Assembly: GCA_020055645.1 (NCBI GenBank)
Contig: CM034546.1
Coordinates: forward strand, 59,396,001 to 59,460,000
Length of the DNA stretch: 64,000 bases
Source of the DNA: Tomocerus qinae
Taxonomy: Eukaryota > Arthropoda > Collembola > Entomobryomorpha > Tomoceridae
Direction: 5' to 3'
Positions 36,765 to 48,823 of this stretch are shown one piece after another (within the stretch, counting starts at the first letter, position 1; each line of letters begins with the position of its first letter). The notes beneath the pieces are model-generated. The model saw only the letters and a list, made by a program, of their open reading frames with translations, had not been told where the DNA came from and did no database searches. A program made the translations under genes and the position numbers.

Positions 36765-38100
36765 GTTGTTGATGTGTTTTCTGTCTTTTTAATATTTTAA
36801 GTTATAATCGTTTTAATTAATATTTTAAGTGTAAGTGTAACTTTTGTCGACTTACACTTAGGAATAAATTATTTTCAATAAGTATAATTATAAGTTGTTT
36901 TTAATTGACCTGTGTAAATATTAGTATTTTCATCAACTTCACAAACTTCACATTAAAGTACTTAACAATATATGTAAAATATAAATTAGGTAAATACGTA
37001 TTATTTTTCAGGAAATTCTATTGAGTTCCAGGAATTCATAGAAATATTGTATTTTAATGACACATTATTTATTACACATGTTTTTATATTGTTCATAATA
37101 ATATTTTAAGCATATCAATAATCTGACGTTTCGATTCCTGAAAAAGCAATATCATTATATCTAAACCCATTTAAATAATAATATGAAATACATATTATGA
37201 TGGCAATTAGAATCAAGGTTTAGAAGTCTTCACATCTGTACTAGACCAATGGTATGTCATACATGTTCCAATGTTATGCAATTTTGTTGTTAGTCTTATC
37301 TGCATTAAAGTACTGTGTATAATAGTAAACCATTGCAAATTGAAAACACCGAACACTTTATTGAAAACTTCTGCCATTACAATGCAATGATTACTTATCG
37401 ATCCTTTTGCTATTCTTCATTCCAAATATCAAACGACCAAAAGCTGAAAGCTGGCTTTAACACAATGTCACATCATCATAATAGTAAAGGAATAACCTTC
37501 CATCAAATGACGTAATAGCTGTGTATAGTACGTTTCTATATATTTTCCATCAAATTTGCAATAGACTGCAGTCAAAAGAAAATTTCGTGGGGAAAGCTTG
37601 AAGGTTTAATGTTTTTTGCCTTTTTAGAAATTCATTTCCTCGATCGATCTAGGAAAATGGCACGTGTTCCGATTTCCTTCCTGGTTTCAGATCTGCCTTT
37701 ATAAGTTGCTTCCATTTTCCATGTTGAGTTGGTAGAGGAGGGCGACAAATGATTAATATAATAATAGGTCAGTCAATTGAGTAGACAAAGTCAAATCATT
37801 AACAGTGCGTTTTAAGGTTGTATCAAATAACAAATAAACAAATTTAGGTACCACAAGAAATCATTTTCTATGTAATTATTACAATTTATAAGAATACTCT
37901 TAGTCAAATCGTGGAAATTTGTTTGTAAATTTTCCATTGTGTATATTGTTTTTTGACATCCTTTCCACCATGTAAGATGATTTGGCAATTCCTAAGAGAC
38001 AAAATCAAATTTAAAACTGTTAGGCTGTCGGGTGAGATTAAGGTAGGAAAGTTACAATTTCGGAGATATTTAAATATGTTTACTTTTAAAGTGACGTAAA
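36765..38100. other. Junction between units 2 and 3
   Basis: Upstream flank of the unit 2 receptor, then from about 37570 the start of unit 3. Positions 37640-37740 resemble the 3' UTR of the secreted-protein gene (about 24400-24480), so only that tail of the gene remains in unit 3. No coding sequence is supported. Confidence 0.5.
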
Positions 38101-41100
38101 ATATTCGTCTAGTTTTCGGATTGTCCATGCTTTTTCAATTCTTTTCTTGTGTTTCCGTTGCATGCAAAAAGAATAAATATGCAGAAGCCTTTGTTAAAGT
38201 TGTACATATCGACAACAAACCAATACCAAGCCACTTCTGTGTCAAATGGAGTAACAGCTCAAGCCAATATTTCCAAGTACCACATTATTCTCATCAGGAC
38301 AAAAAGTTTAAGACTCAAAAAGTATCTAAAAAAAGTTTGTTTTAAAAGTTTTAAATTAAGTGTTTAAAATTTAATGTTTTACAAGTTAAAATATATTAGA
38401 TACGTGCTTATAGAAACATTTTAAAGTTCCTTCTCACCTTTCTCTAATATTTTCTGTTTTTGTGGTTCTTAAATTTGAAGCATCTCTCTTATTTGTGTAA
38501 ATATTATAAGAAGTCATCAGCATAAATGGGAGGTTTAAAGTAACGAGTAAATAATAATGCTTATTATGTAATACACATAAGGTCCCAGTCATTCTTGTGC
38601 CAAAGAACAGCATGATGGGGGGCCGTATTCATGGACTATAACTAAACGTCCTCGTTCTTAGAAAGCAAAACCTACATATTTTAACTCAAAAACAACTGCA
38701 TCCAAATTAACTCAAATAATTAGACAAAACTAGTCATCCTAACAAAAGCATTAAAGAATAGTAAAACTGATCTTATCATACCAATGCCATACATCGTGGC
38801 TTAAGGATGCAAAAGACCTTAATCCATACTTTTCGTTTGGCAGTAAAAATGACATTAATCCAATTTACGTAGATTGGATTGAGACTCTTTTCACTGCCAT
38901 ACGAAAAGTGGATTAAGAACCTTGGAATCATCAAGGGACGATATTTGCTTACAATTAAAGTTCCTTCATGAACCGACATTTACCATTTCAAATCCTCATA
39001 TACATATTTTGAGTGATACGGTAAAGTAATTGCTCAGCAAAAAGCTTAGGTAAACGAAAATATATTACAATTTTAAGATATATTTTTTAATGAAAGCAAT
39101 ATTAGCAGTATATTATGTCGGTAGTAATGTTCATCTAAAAGCTTACGCGAACAAAAAGTTCAATATCAGACTTGTTGAGACCACAATAAAAGGAATTCCA
39201 CATGAAGATAACGAGTAGTAAAAATATATTTTATTATATTTGCTTGATGTAGGTAGTATGGACCTAAAATAATGAAGTAGCTACAATAAAACAGATTTAA
39301 TCATTGTTATTGACTATATATTATGTAAATAACTTAGAATAAAAATTTAACAGAAATGTAAAAAAAAAGTTGTGAAACAGTACCGAAACGTAGACCATAA
39401 ATCAAAGTTGATTACTGCCAGCCAGGTAAATGTCGACAGCCATGAGAAGTGAAAAATGATGGCTAATTAAATATTTAATGAGTTAACAAATTTTTAATGT
39501 TTTGATTAACTTATTTATATTGTGAGTGTAAATATTAAATTCAATAAATTACCATTTATATAACAAACAACATTTTTGAATGAAACTTCAGGGTAAAAAA
39601 CGGGACGATGATAAAATACAAAAATAGCCACAGCCAGAGTAATGTACATAAAAAACATGGAAAATACCAAATAAGATAAAAGGAGAGTTGGAAGACATGT
39701 CTTTTTCTTAAACACTAGCATTTGTATGCAAAATGTAATTAATAGAATCACTGAGGATGACAGTAACGAAATTATGTAATATATCGCACGGGTAGGCTGA
39801 AATAGAAAGGTATTACAACAAATAATTTAATGCTTGAAATATATAAGCGTATTTGAAATGTAAGAACCTTGACTAACTCCTTCAGACAAAACATTACAAC
39901 ATAGTCATTATCCATTTCAATCCTTCCATCGTCATAATTGTAAATTTTATCGATGAAAAATTCTTCATGGTTTATCTCCCACTGCCTCCCACACCTGCTG
40001 ATGAACGCCAGTTCGCCATTTACCCATATTTTAATGCTGTAGAGAGAGATATCCGAATTTTATATGCGATTACGTATTTATCAAAAACGTATTCACTTAC
40101 TAATGTTTTTTGACAGGATGATCTAATTCTCCACTTAGAAAATCTCTGGAGTACCACTTCCTTTGTGTAATTTTCAAGTCGTTGTATACTCCTTCATTGC
40201 AAATAAATTTCCTATAATAGTAATTGGGTTGAATGGTTCCATTGAACGGGACATTGTCCTTCTCGCTGGAGTAGAAATCAGGAACAAAGGATGCATTGGA
40301 TAAAGTACGCTTTTGATTTATGACGTCATAAAAATATCCCATCAAACAGCATTATCGAATGCAAGGCTTGAGATTTCCACAATCTTTTTGGCATATTTGG
40401 ACGGCAGCATCAGTCAAAGACATACTACAAACATACATGCAAATTAGATTATCAGCAGTTATGTAAATTATATATTAAAAGAGGGAGTTAAAACACAATT
40501 TATTTAGTGTACACAGTTGTGAATAATGGTCTATATTTTACCGTGAAAATTTCACGTTTTCAATCATCTAGGAATTCTATTTTTTGACCTTACTTTGAAA
40601 TACAGTATTCCTCAGGTTGTAAAATTGCGTTTTGTTTGCATCTTGGTGAGCTAGCATTCCATCATCCATCAGATACGATAATTTTGGTTCGTTTCCATTG
40701 CTTTCATTTTCATAAGAATTACTTAAATACGTTTAAAGCTTCAGTGAATATCCTTCAGACACAATTCCAATGTCACAATCAAGATATTTGTGGTACAAAC
40801 TACATTTGAATCAGAAATACAAAAGTAATTTGTGAATAATTTTGTTAATTGTGTTGAAATAAAAGATTCGATGATTTCTTCGTTTTCATGTTTTGCTTTT
40901 GAATAGTAGAAAGCAAATATTATGCCTTTATTGTTGCTCTTTTTACAGCACAGAGTACCTTATTCCAAATGCATTTGGATTTTTGGATATTCAAAAAATA
41001 TACTTTATAGCTCTAAATACCACAGTTTAATATTTATAATAATGGCATTAACCTATCATTTTGTATTACAATTATATTTTAAAAGAAGTGAGGTAATAAA

Positions 41101-41220
41101 TTAAATACCGAGTAGATTGATTCAATCCAGTTTCAATTTCCAAAAAATTCACTGAACGAATATTGCTATGCTTTATTTGAATCTAAACTTGCCTTGTTCA
41201 AAACTTATTGTTGGTTGCTT
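38101..41220 (-). pseudogene. Methuselah-like GPCR, unit 3 (many lesions)
   Basis: Relics of all nine exons are visible in order: an exon 1 remnant near 41100-41220, exon 2 near 40597-40808, exon 3 near 40101-40425, exon 4 near 39867-40035, exon 5 near 39550-39797, TM3 near 39382-39454, TM4 near 39147-39265, TM5 near 38438-38667 and TM6-7 near 38110-38330. Lesions seen directly are a CAA-to-TAA stop in exon 2, an AAA-to-TAA stop in exon 3 within the CIRKCC motif, a one-base deletion in the TM5 exon and a TGG-to-TGA stop in TM6. Two ectodomain cysteines and the TM4 tryptophan are also changed. This is a clear, older pseudogene. Confidence 0.85.
38816..38922. repeat. Palindromic MITE-like sequence
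   Basis: The arms 'ccttaatccatacttttcg...gcagt' and 'actgccatacgaaaagtgga...aagg' pair around a centre near 38868. The element lies between the unit 3 TM4 and TM5 exons and is absent from the corresponding intron of unit 2. Confidence 0.6.
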
Positions 41221-41317
41221 AGTTGTAAGTCAGCCACTTTTATCATGAGTTAATTATTTATCAATACAGAAGTATGAAAAATTATAATCTGTTTTAAGTA
41301 TTGTCATCAACTTCATA

Positions 41318-41626
41318 CAGACATGGCATTTATTTCATTTTTCAGGAAATATTTCTTGAGAAGTGAAATATTTGAAATATTTCGCGAAAAATGAAATAAA
41401 TGAAATTTTTGAAATAAATTAAACGCGCATGTGTATAGACATGCGCAGTTAATTTATTTCACTTGAAATAAATTGAAATAAATTGAAATAAATGCCATGT
41501 ACCCTATTTATTTCATTTATTTCAAATATTTCATTTTTCAAGGAAAGCACAAGTGAAATATTTCGCGAAATATTTCAAAAATTTCACCTATTTATTTCAA
41601 GCGAAATATTTCAAGTGCCATGTCTG
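41318..41626. mobile_element. 309-bp hAT-type MITE, copy 1, with 8-bp target duplication
   Basis: Flanked exactly by ACTTCATA (41310-41317 and 41627-41634). Terminal inverted repeats CAGACATGGCA / TGCCATGTCTG are perfect over 11 bp. The interior is rich in 'gaaatatttcgcgaaa' and 'tgaaataaat' motifs and nearly symmetrical. A second copy is at 43444-43761. Confidence 0.9.
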
Positions 41627-41857
41627 ACTTCATACTACTAAATAACAAAATGAGTGAAATATAACTTTTGGGTTTAAAACGTATTACTTTTCATGAAAAG
41701 TTATTGAGTTCCATGAATCCATGAAAATCATTTTGCATTTTAATTGGACAGATGTTTTTAGTATTATATTTTAAACATACCGTCCCTTAAGGTACGCGTC
41801 CGATGGCAACCGGCAAATTAATCTGACTATCATATTCCCTCTTAACTTTTTTTGCAC

Positions 41858-42125
41858 CAAAAGAATCAACTCAAAAACAAAAGAGCTACAAGAAAGTTTA
41901 AAAAGGGAAAAAGATGCTCCATAACCCACAGCATTCGGCTCCGTAAGAATATTACAAACTTTTCTCTGTAGTTGCGATTGATTGCAAATCCGCACGAAAA
42001 CTTTTATACCTCCAAATTGGAATAATATGTTTGAAATATTCTTTCGGAGCCGAATACAGAGGATTGTGGAGCCTCTGTTTCCCTATTTAAACTTTTTTTA
42101 GGTCTTTTGGTTTGTGAGTTGATTC
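41858..42125. repeat. Foldback repeat around 'cggagccgaat'
   Basis: The left arm 'gaatcaactcaaaa...gggaaaaagatgctcca...attcggctccg' is mirrored by 'cggagccgaat...tggagcctctgtttccc...ttgtgagttgattc'. The arms are roughly 100 bp each and diverged. Confidence 0.55.
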
Positions 42126-42599
42126 GATTGCTGTAAAGGAAGTCGGATTTAATCTGCATTATATTTTATGTTCTTCATGATCTAAAAACTATAACTGGGG
42201 CTCAGTGAATAAACTGCCTGTACTTATCACCTTGTCAGTTAGTCAAATATGCTGAAGCGCTAGAATATCACTATATAATCAAATTTTTTATGATATTCTC
42301 CTGGTATTTGTTTTGACGGTGTATACAGGTCTAGATGACCCAATAGATTAAGCCAAAATTCTTTAGGTAGGGCCAAACTCTCAGTCAAAGTGGGGCCGCG
42401 AATGAGGCATGACTTTTCTCTCTTCCCTACTTTATTTATGTAAAACAGATGTTTCAAAAATCGACATTTTGAAAGCATGACAGTTGTGTTGGACTGAGTT
42501 TCCAATGTGCTGGAATGGATTTTAAATTGTCGGAATGGAAAACAGCATCAAAACAGTATCAAAAAATTAGTTTGTTCACAGTCGAGGACTGATTATAGA

Positions 42600-43000
42600 C
42601 AGTGGTACCTCGTTGCCGGTAAATATTGGTGCCAATTCATCTTTTACGACTTACCACCGGCAACACCCTCATCAATGATTTAACCACTTATCGTATAATA
42701 AATTAATATAATCCTACCGGTCCATAGTTTACACGGATATAACAAACCTAGCCTAAATGAAATAAACAAATTATAAGGGGGACCTGGGGAAAAATGACAT
42801 TCCACCAGTTTTACGAGTTTTCAACGAAATAACCTAATAATTTTTATAGATAACTGTCGAATTTGTATATTTCATTTAGGTTAGGTTTGTTATATACGAT
42901 AAGTTTATTATACAACCAAATGAGAGTATTGCCTTTGTTGCCGGTGGTAAAAGATGAATTGACAACAATGTTTATCGTCACCAACGGCAACGAGGTGTCG
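42600..43000. repeat. Foldback repeat with 'acctcgttgccg' ends
   Basis: Left: 'acctcgttgccggt', 'aattcatcttttac', then 'tataacaaacctagcctaaa'. Right, in reverse order and complemented: 'ttaggttaggtttgttata', 'gtaaaagatgaatt', 'cggcaacgaggt'. The arms are about 180 bp. Confidence 0.6.
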
Positions 43001-43272
43001 TTGCCTAAATTCAACCCAGTCGAGAGAAGAAAACTTAAAAATTCCTTATGGGGTTATAACACATTGGTCTACACATTGGTTCGGAGATATTTAGATACAA
43101 AGGTAATAATAAGTGATGAGTAGCAAGATGAGATAAAACAAGAAAGAGCTTTACATTACAAACTACTTTTGTGCATTAAAATTGTCTATTCTGCTTCATT
43201 TAAAATTATATTCATGGTTATTTTACTATATACAAAGTTATCGAGTTTTCCCACTTTCAGATTCATACGCTT

Positions 43273-43415
43273 CCCTTAAGGAACCATTTAACCTACCTCC
43301 ACTTTTCACTTGTAGGGAGTAGCCTATCTCCACTCGTTGCGTATGGCATTTAGGCTATTCCGTACACAGTACACAAAACGAAAAGTAGAGATAGGTTAAC
43401 TGGTTCCTTAAGGGG
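43273..43415. repeat. Palindromic MITE with CCTTAAGG ends
   Basis: 'cccttaaggaaccatttaac' is mirrored by 'ggttaactggttccttaagg', with 'ccacttttc' and 'gaaaagtag' inside. A similar CCTTAAGG motif opens the larger insertion near 41784, so the two may be related. Confidence 0.6.
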
Positions 43416-43443
43416 CGATATAGCATATTATTAGCTATCTGAC

Positions 43444-43761
43444 CAGACATGGCATTTATTTCATTTTTCAGGAAATATTTCTTGAAAAGTGAAATATTTG
43501 AAATATTTCGCGAAAAATGAAATAAATGAAATTTTTGAAATAAATGAAATAAATTAAACGCGCATGTGTATATACATGCGCAGTTAATTTATTTCACTTG
43601 AAATAAATTGAAATAAATTGAAATAAATGCCATGTACCCTATTTATTTCATTTATTTCAAATATTTCATTTTTCAAGGAAAGCACAAGTGAAATATTTCG
43701 CGAAATATTTCAAAAATTTCACCTATTTATTTCAAGCGAAATATTTCAAGTGCCATGTCTG
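43444..43761. mobile_element. 318-bp hAT-type MITE, copy 2, with 8-bp target duplication
   Basis: Flanked exactly by TATCTGAC (43436-43443 and 43762-43769). It has the same ends and interior as the element at 41318-41626, with a short extra 'tgaaataaa' unit. It lies 2.1 kb from copy 1 in the same orientation. The paralogous uninterrupted site reads 'ataatctgacgtttcaattcc' near 31508. Confidence 0.9.
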
Positions 43762-46280
43762 TATCTGACGTTTCAATTCCTGGAATAGCAACATCATTAT
43801 ATCCATTTAAATATAGTATGGATATTATTATTGTAATTAATGATACTTGCACCATACTACCATATAGAATAATAATATGGAACTTTTCAATCTATTTGGC
43901 CGTATAATTTATTCATCATTTTAGACTTTTCTGCGTGATGTAATTTACATATTTATGATCATAATTTAAAGGTGTTTGTAATCCATCAAAATTCACTATC
44001 ATAAATAACTTAATTTGTGAACAGGGAATTTGTAATTTGCACCCTACTGTATTACTATTTTGATTATGAAGTTACTCAGGCGGAAATTAAATAATTTTTC
44101 CGAAAGTTGCGGCCACTTTATCAAGAACAAACAATATTGCAATGATTTATTGTATTATCATTACTATTAGTAAGTTATAAGTATGTATTTATACTTCATC
44201 TACCTAGGTTATAATATAATAGCTGTAGTTATGCATTGCAATACAAATGACTATACTACACAATCATCAGAGCTTCGTGTGTGAGGACATTATGCACAGT
44301 TGTTTATTATGTTCTACGGCTCCTGATACTGATAACAAATTTTTTGTACTGTAAGGATGCGATACAATTGTAAGGACATTTAAGTAGATTATCTGGTAAG
44401 TATAGAATCAGTCGAGAGTTATTAATGTGATGTAACGCTAAACAAACAAGTATTAAAATTACGTATGCCTATTACTTTAACTATTAATAATTGAACTGTA
44501 ATAAATCAAACGGGTGTAAATAAATAGCGACATAGTAGGATTTCAAAATGGAAGGTAGCAAAGAACTGGTCATTAATCAAATACTGTGCTAATAGTAGCA
44601 AGTAAGCTTATAGCATAGTTAAATTTATGGTGAGCAAATGGAGTGTTATTTTTGAGTAGAAATCATAAATGTGTCGATACCTGTTGACACATGCATCTGA
44701 ATGATCTTTAACTACTATCGATATACTTAGCAGTGTCATTGAACATTTCCGTATTCGAAACATCTAGGCTGAAAAGGAAAATATGTGAATTTACTTCGAT
44801 TTATAATTTTAAACCCCTCGCTCAGTCAGGGGGCAGGTAGGTGTAACTGTGTAACCAATTTCATCTATTTACGAACAAAAACCTGTTAAATTTTCACAAT
44901 ATGAAAACAGAATGTAGAAAAGTTGAATCGTTTTAAGAGTAGAGGAACATATGAAACGATAGTAAAGCGACGCCCCGACATCCGTACAAAACATTCGTAT
45001 CAAAAACCTAAGTCGCTACGCTACTGAATAAGTATCATATTAATAGAATAGTGATAAGAATACATGTCCATCGAAATACTAAAAACATCATAATATATTC
45101 ACGATGTCAGAGAATGCAAAACCTTATTCTTTACAGAGTATAATATTACCTAACGCTTAACGTTAAAGTCTCCATTAGAAACAAGTATTTTCAAATGCCC
45201 AAGTGAAATTAAGCATAATATTAATGATTAATTATTGTACTTGAATGATAATTGGTGAATACTAATCAATATAAAATACTAAATTATTACCTGCAAATGA
45301 TGCATGCCATTTAGTAAAATTAATTCACATATTATCTATGCGTCATCCCCTACTACTTACAGGACAAATAAATATAGTGGCCAATGCAGCAAGAAAGATT
45401 ACGCATTTCGTTACTTGGAATATGTTAAGTTTGTTAAATCCTTTATGCAATATATCCAAATAGTAACATTGGGTAACATTAACATTACAGTACAATAAAG
45501 TATGCCTTCGAGTAGTTAGAAAATATATTTATGTCGCATAGCTAAAACCAAATAATATGTTAATAAGTGAGCACAATAGGATGTCATGCGGTTACTCTGA
45601 AAAGCTAATTAATTGCATTATAGAGTTCATTAGAAAAGTATGATTTTCAATACTGGTATACTTACATTATAAACTATCAAATCAAATATTTGGTTTGTAA
45701 TATCTTAATTTTAAAACTGTTTGATTAAGCTAGGCTTATAAGCAGAGTTCTATTTCAATTTCAGCCGGCTTTTTTACATTTTACCAACCCACCCTGGAAA
45801 ACGGGGCAAAATTACCTAAAATTCAAAAATTTGCGCCAATTTTTACATCCTTTACTGTATTATCCCCATTTTGACTTTTGCCCACTAAACACCTCGCAAT
45901 TTACCCACCCACTAGCCACTTTTTGTCCCCTAGCCACTAGCCACCGGCTAGTTGAACTCTGCTTATAAGCTAGATTTTTTTTCTAAAATCCGAATGCAAA
46001 CCCGAAGTTTCTTAAAGGTTTGCATTGGATAGTCAATAGGACATGCGATTATTACGCTAAATATTGCAACAGTGGTTTTCCTAATTACAATGACGTTTCT
46101 TAGAATACAAAACAGTTGTTTATTGACAATATTCGTAGTAATCAGTAAGGAAGAGCGATTATCTGCCATTCAACTACAACTTACTTAGTGTTTGCAAGAA
46201 CCCGTGTACTCATAGCAAAATATTCAGTGTTTGCAAGAAGCAATACTCATTGCAAAATTAAGTTCAGTAGAATCACCATC
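43762..46280. other. Intergenic upstream of the FMRFamide-receptor-like gene
   Basis: The first ~100 bp are the tail of unit 3. After that I see no gene. A small inverted-repeat element is at 45742-45962. The open frame at 45304-45498 has no recognisable content. Confidence 0.45.
45742..45962. mobile_element. 221-bp inverted-repeat element flanked by TTATAA
   Basis: Ends GCAGAGTTC / GAACTCTGC are perfect inverted repeats. TTATAA is present on both sides (45736-45741, 45963-45968). The duplicated site is itself palindromic, so a TA or TTATAA target cannot be told apart from the sequence. The interior is C-rich compared with its flanks. Confidence 0.6.
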
Positions 46281-46291
46281 AACTTATTAAT

Positions 46292-47814
46292 ATGGATTTG
46301 AAGAATAGAAATTTGACTTTAAAGTCTTGTTTGGCAGAAGTAGGGCTAAGAAATCATTCAGTGGAGGATGCACACAATATTTCAACGTATTGTTGGGAAT
46401 TAACCGATCGGTTAGATACCTATTGGTTTATTGTGCGGGGCATTGGAATAACATTGATTGCTATTTTGGGAATAATTGGTAATGCATTAAGTATCTGGAT
46501 TCTCCTGAAGCCAAAGTTGAGATGTTCTATCAGCATCCTACTCCTTGGACTTACCATTTCTGATACATTTATCTGTCTCCATACTTTATTTCGGTATGGA
46601 CTTTACGCAATATTTACGTATCTCAAAACAGCCCATTCTTATAAACACGTTTTTTATCCTGTGGTTACCGTTTTCTTGATGCCCCTTGGATTTACAGGTA
46701 AAATAAACCTTTATTAAAGGCAAGCACATAAAATTTTGACCTAAGATGGTGTTAAATTGCATCTAAGACATAACTTTCAAACGTTTCTGAATTTTTCTAC
46801 GATGATTGCTGAATTTCCAAAAGTTATACAATTGTTTTTTGTTTTTTGCATATGCAGCACGAACGGCATCCGTGTATTTTACGATGATGATAACATTCGA
46901 CAGGTGCGTAATATACTTTATCCATTTACGTTAATAAAGAATTGTATTTTTAGGTGTACAAATATTTAATGTGACTGTTTCCATTCAGGTTCATAGCTGT
47001 TTGCATTCCTTTCCATGCTCAACGTTTATTGAAACAATCACGGGTTATCGCTGCGTCGTTACTTGTAGTAACATTTGCAGTCATCTATAACATTCCTAAA
47101 TGGTTTGAGCATTATGTCGAATACAATTCTGTGAAAGAGACTTATAAGTTGGGGAAAAGAAACTGGTCGACAAACAAAACCTACATGGATCTTTACAGAG
47201 CGTGGGGCTTCTTCATTGTAATGTACTTCATACCGTTCATTACTATCCTCGTCCTCAATGTGGCTGTATATAGAATGGTAGCTATAATATATAAATTGTA
47301 TGAAATTGCAAGAGCTAATGAGATGAAAGGTACACAACACTGACACAATGATTTGGAAATAATTGGCTATGTAAATGATTTATAATTACAGATGCGAAAA
47401 ATGCAAAACATTAGAGGTGCACTCTTTGCCAAGGAAAAAGAAGAGTCGATGACAAGTTTGTTATTTGCGGTAGTAATAACATTTTTCATTTGTAACATCT
47501 TGGCCGGGTTTAGAAATCTTGTGGAAAACTTTCAACACACGGGAAGAACCCATCACAAAATTTATGCTGTTACCGTACCCATTTCGAACTTTCTGTTAAC
47601 TTTAAATTCCTCCATTAACTGTCTTTTGTATTGTGGATTTGGAAAATCTTTTCGATTAGAATTTTGTAAAATTTTGAAACGTTTAGCTCCAAAACAAATA
47701 ATGAATGCCTTCGGAATTGTAAACAGAAAAAAAGTTGGCATTAGCGAGGATGGAGGCTTACAAGAAACTGAAGAACAAGAAATGACAAGTCAAAGTTGCA
47801 CTAAAAGTACTTAG
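46292..47814 (+). CDS. FMRFamide-receptor-like class-A GPCR, four exons
   Basis: Predicted 396-residue rhodopsin-type neuropeptide receptor. Exons: 46292-46697, 46858-46903, 46989-47329, 47417-47814. Phases 1, 2 and 1 match. Visible motifs are a glycosylated N terminus, GIIGNALSIWIL (TM1), SISILLLGLTISDTF (TM2), TASVYFTMMITFDRF (TM3, with DRF for DRY), YNIPKWFEH (end of TM4, as in FMRFamide receptors), FFICNIL (TM6) and NSSINCLLYCGFGKSF (TM7/helix 8). The obvious acceptor at 47391 gives an early stop with the donor at 47330. The acceptor at 47416 keeps the frame and gives the usual short third intracellular loop, so I chose it although it lacks a good pyrimidine tract. Expected to couple to G proteins at neuronal membranes; the ligand is inferred only. 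Confidence 0.75.
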
Positions 47815-48823
47815 GCCATAAACATAATGTTTGTATAGTGATGTAAATAATGCAATGTGTAGATACCTAATGTATAGCAATTATAATACTTTAAATGCTA
47901 ATGTACTTAAATATTTCTTTGATATTATTGTAGATACTAGTATCTTACATTGGTTTCAGATGAATTAATCAGTCGGCTAAAATAATTAGTAAATTTATTG
48001 TTCATCTAGTTTCAGAATTTTATGGAGAGGTCTCAAAATGAGCCTCTCCCATATTTGATTTGAAAAATTGAAACTATAATAATAAAGGTCATTATTTTGC
48101 TTCATGATACTTACTCATGTCCTGCTATGATAAACTCGCTTATCGTTCATTCAATCTACTATGATACGGAATCCGTCAAGAATTATTTTTGCTTTTTCCA
48201 AGTCTTGATTTTTCCCAAGGGATTTATTTATATTTATGAAGGGATATCTTATATAATTATTTAAACTGTACTTGAGATTCAAAAGTAATGTATATTACGT
48301 CTTGATACAAAGCTATATGAAATGTTCGAGTACCTCTTACATATTCTCTAAGTAATCATTATCTACACCTACTGGAAGTATTCGTTTCCAATGTTTGTCA
48401 AGATTTCTGCCTAGATTAGAATGCATTATAAAATAAAAGTTCATGGATACCAGAAAAACCAGTTGGTTACTCATCTGTAGGTCACACGTTACTTTTTAAT
48501 TTGTGACACAAGAATGTTCTGGTTTGATGTAATTAATTAATACTCCAATAAGTACTTCTGAACATATTTTGCTACGCTTATATAACTAATCCCATGGGAA
48601 ACATGAGCCAGCCAATTTCCACAAGGTTTTTGTATGTTATGTTGATGGAGTGTCTTGGAATACAGAATTACGTTATGGTAGGCTAATATATTTCCTTTCT
48701 CAGGTACCAACACATTCATTTGTAATGTGCCTACTGGCAGTAGCGTTTCAGTTTAACTTAGTATTATTAACATCAGAAACGAAACTAAAATAGTTGTTTT
48801 AGAATACAAATATTCAGTGTAAA
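47815..48823. other. Intergenic
   Basis: Contains the likely 3' UTR of the GPCR, with an AATAAA near 48080. Nothing else is supported. Confidence 0.45.

Larger units (their letters stand above)
41780..43425. other. ~1.65-kb insertion in unit 3 built of foldback repeats
   Basis: Relative to units 1 and 2, the sequence around 31495 and 37115 is split here. The insert begins 'ccgtcccttaagg' and ends near 'ccttaaggggcgatat', a weak inverted match. It contains three palindromic blocks (described separately) and no coding frame that I can support; the open frame at 42863-43123 runs through a foldback arm. Confidence 0.5.

Noticed and set aside
42863-43123. 86-codon open frame
   Set aside because: Runs through one arm of a foldback repeat; no protein motif.
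47029-47343. Reading the receptor through to the TGA at 47341
   Set aside because: It would end the protein after TM5, while TM6 and TM7 motifs follow directly and can be joined in frame by a GT-AG intron.
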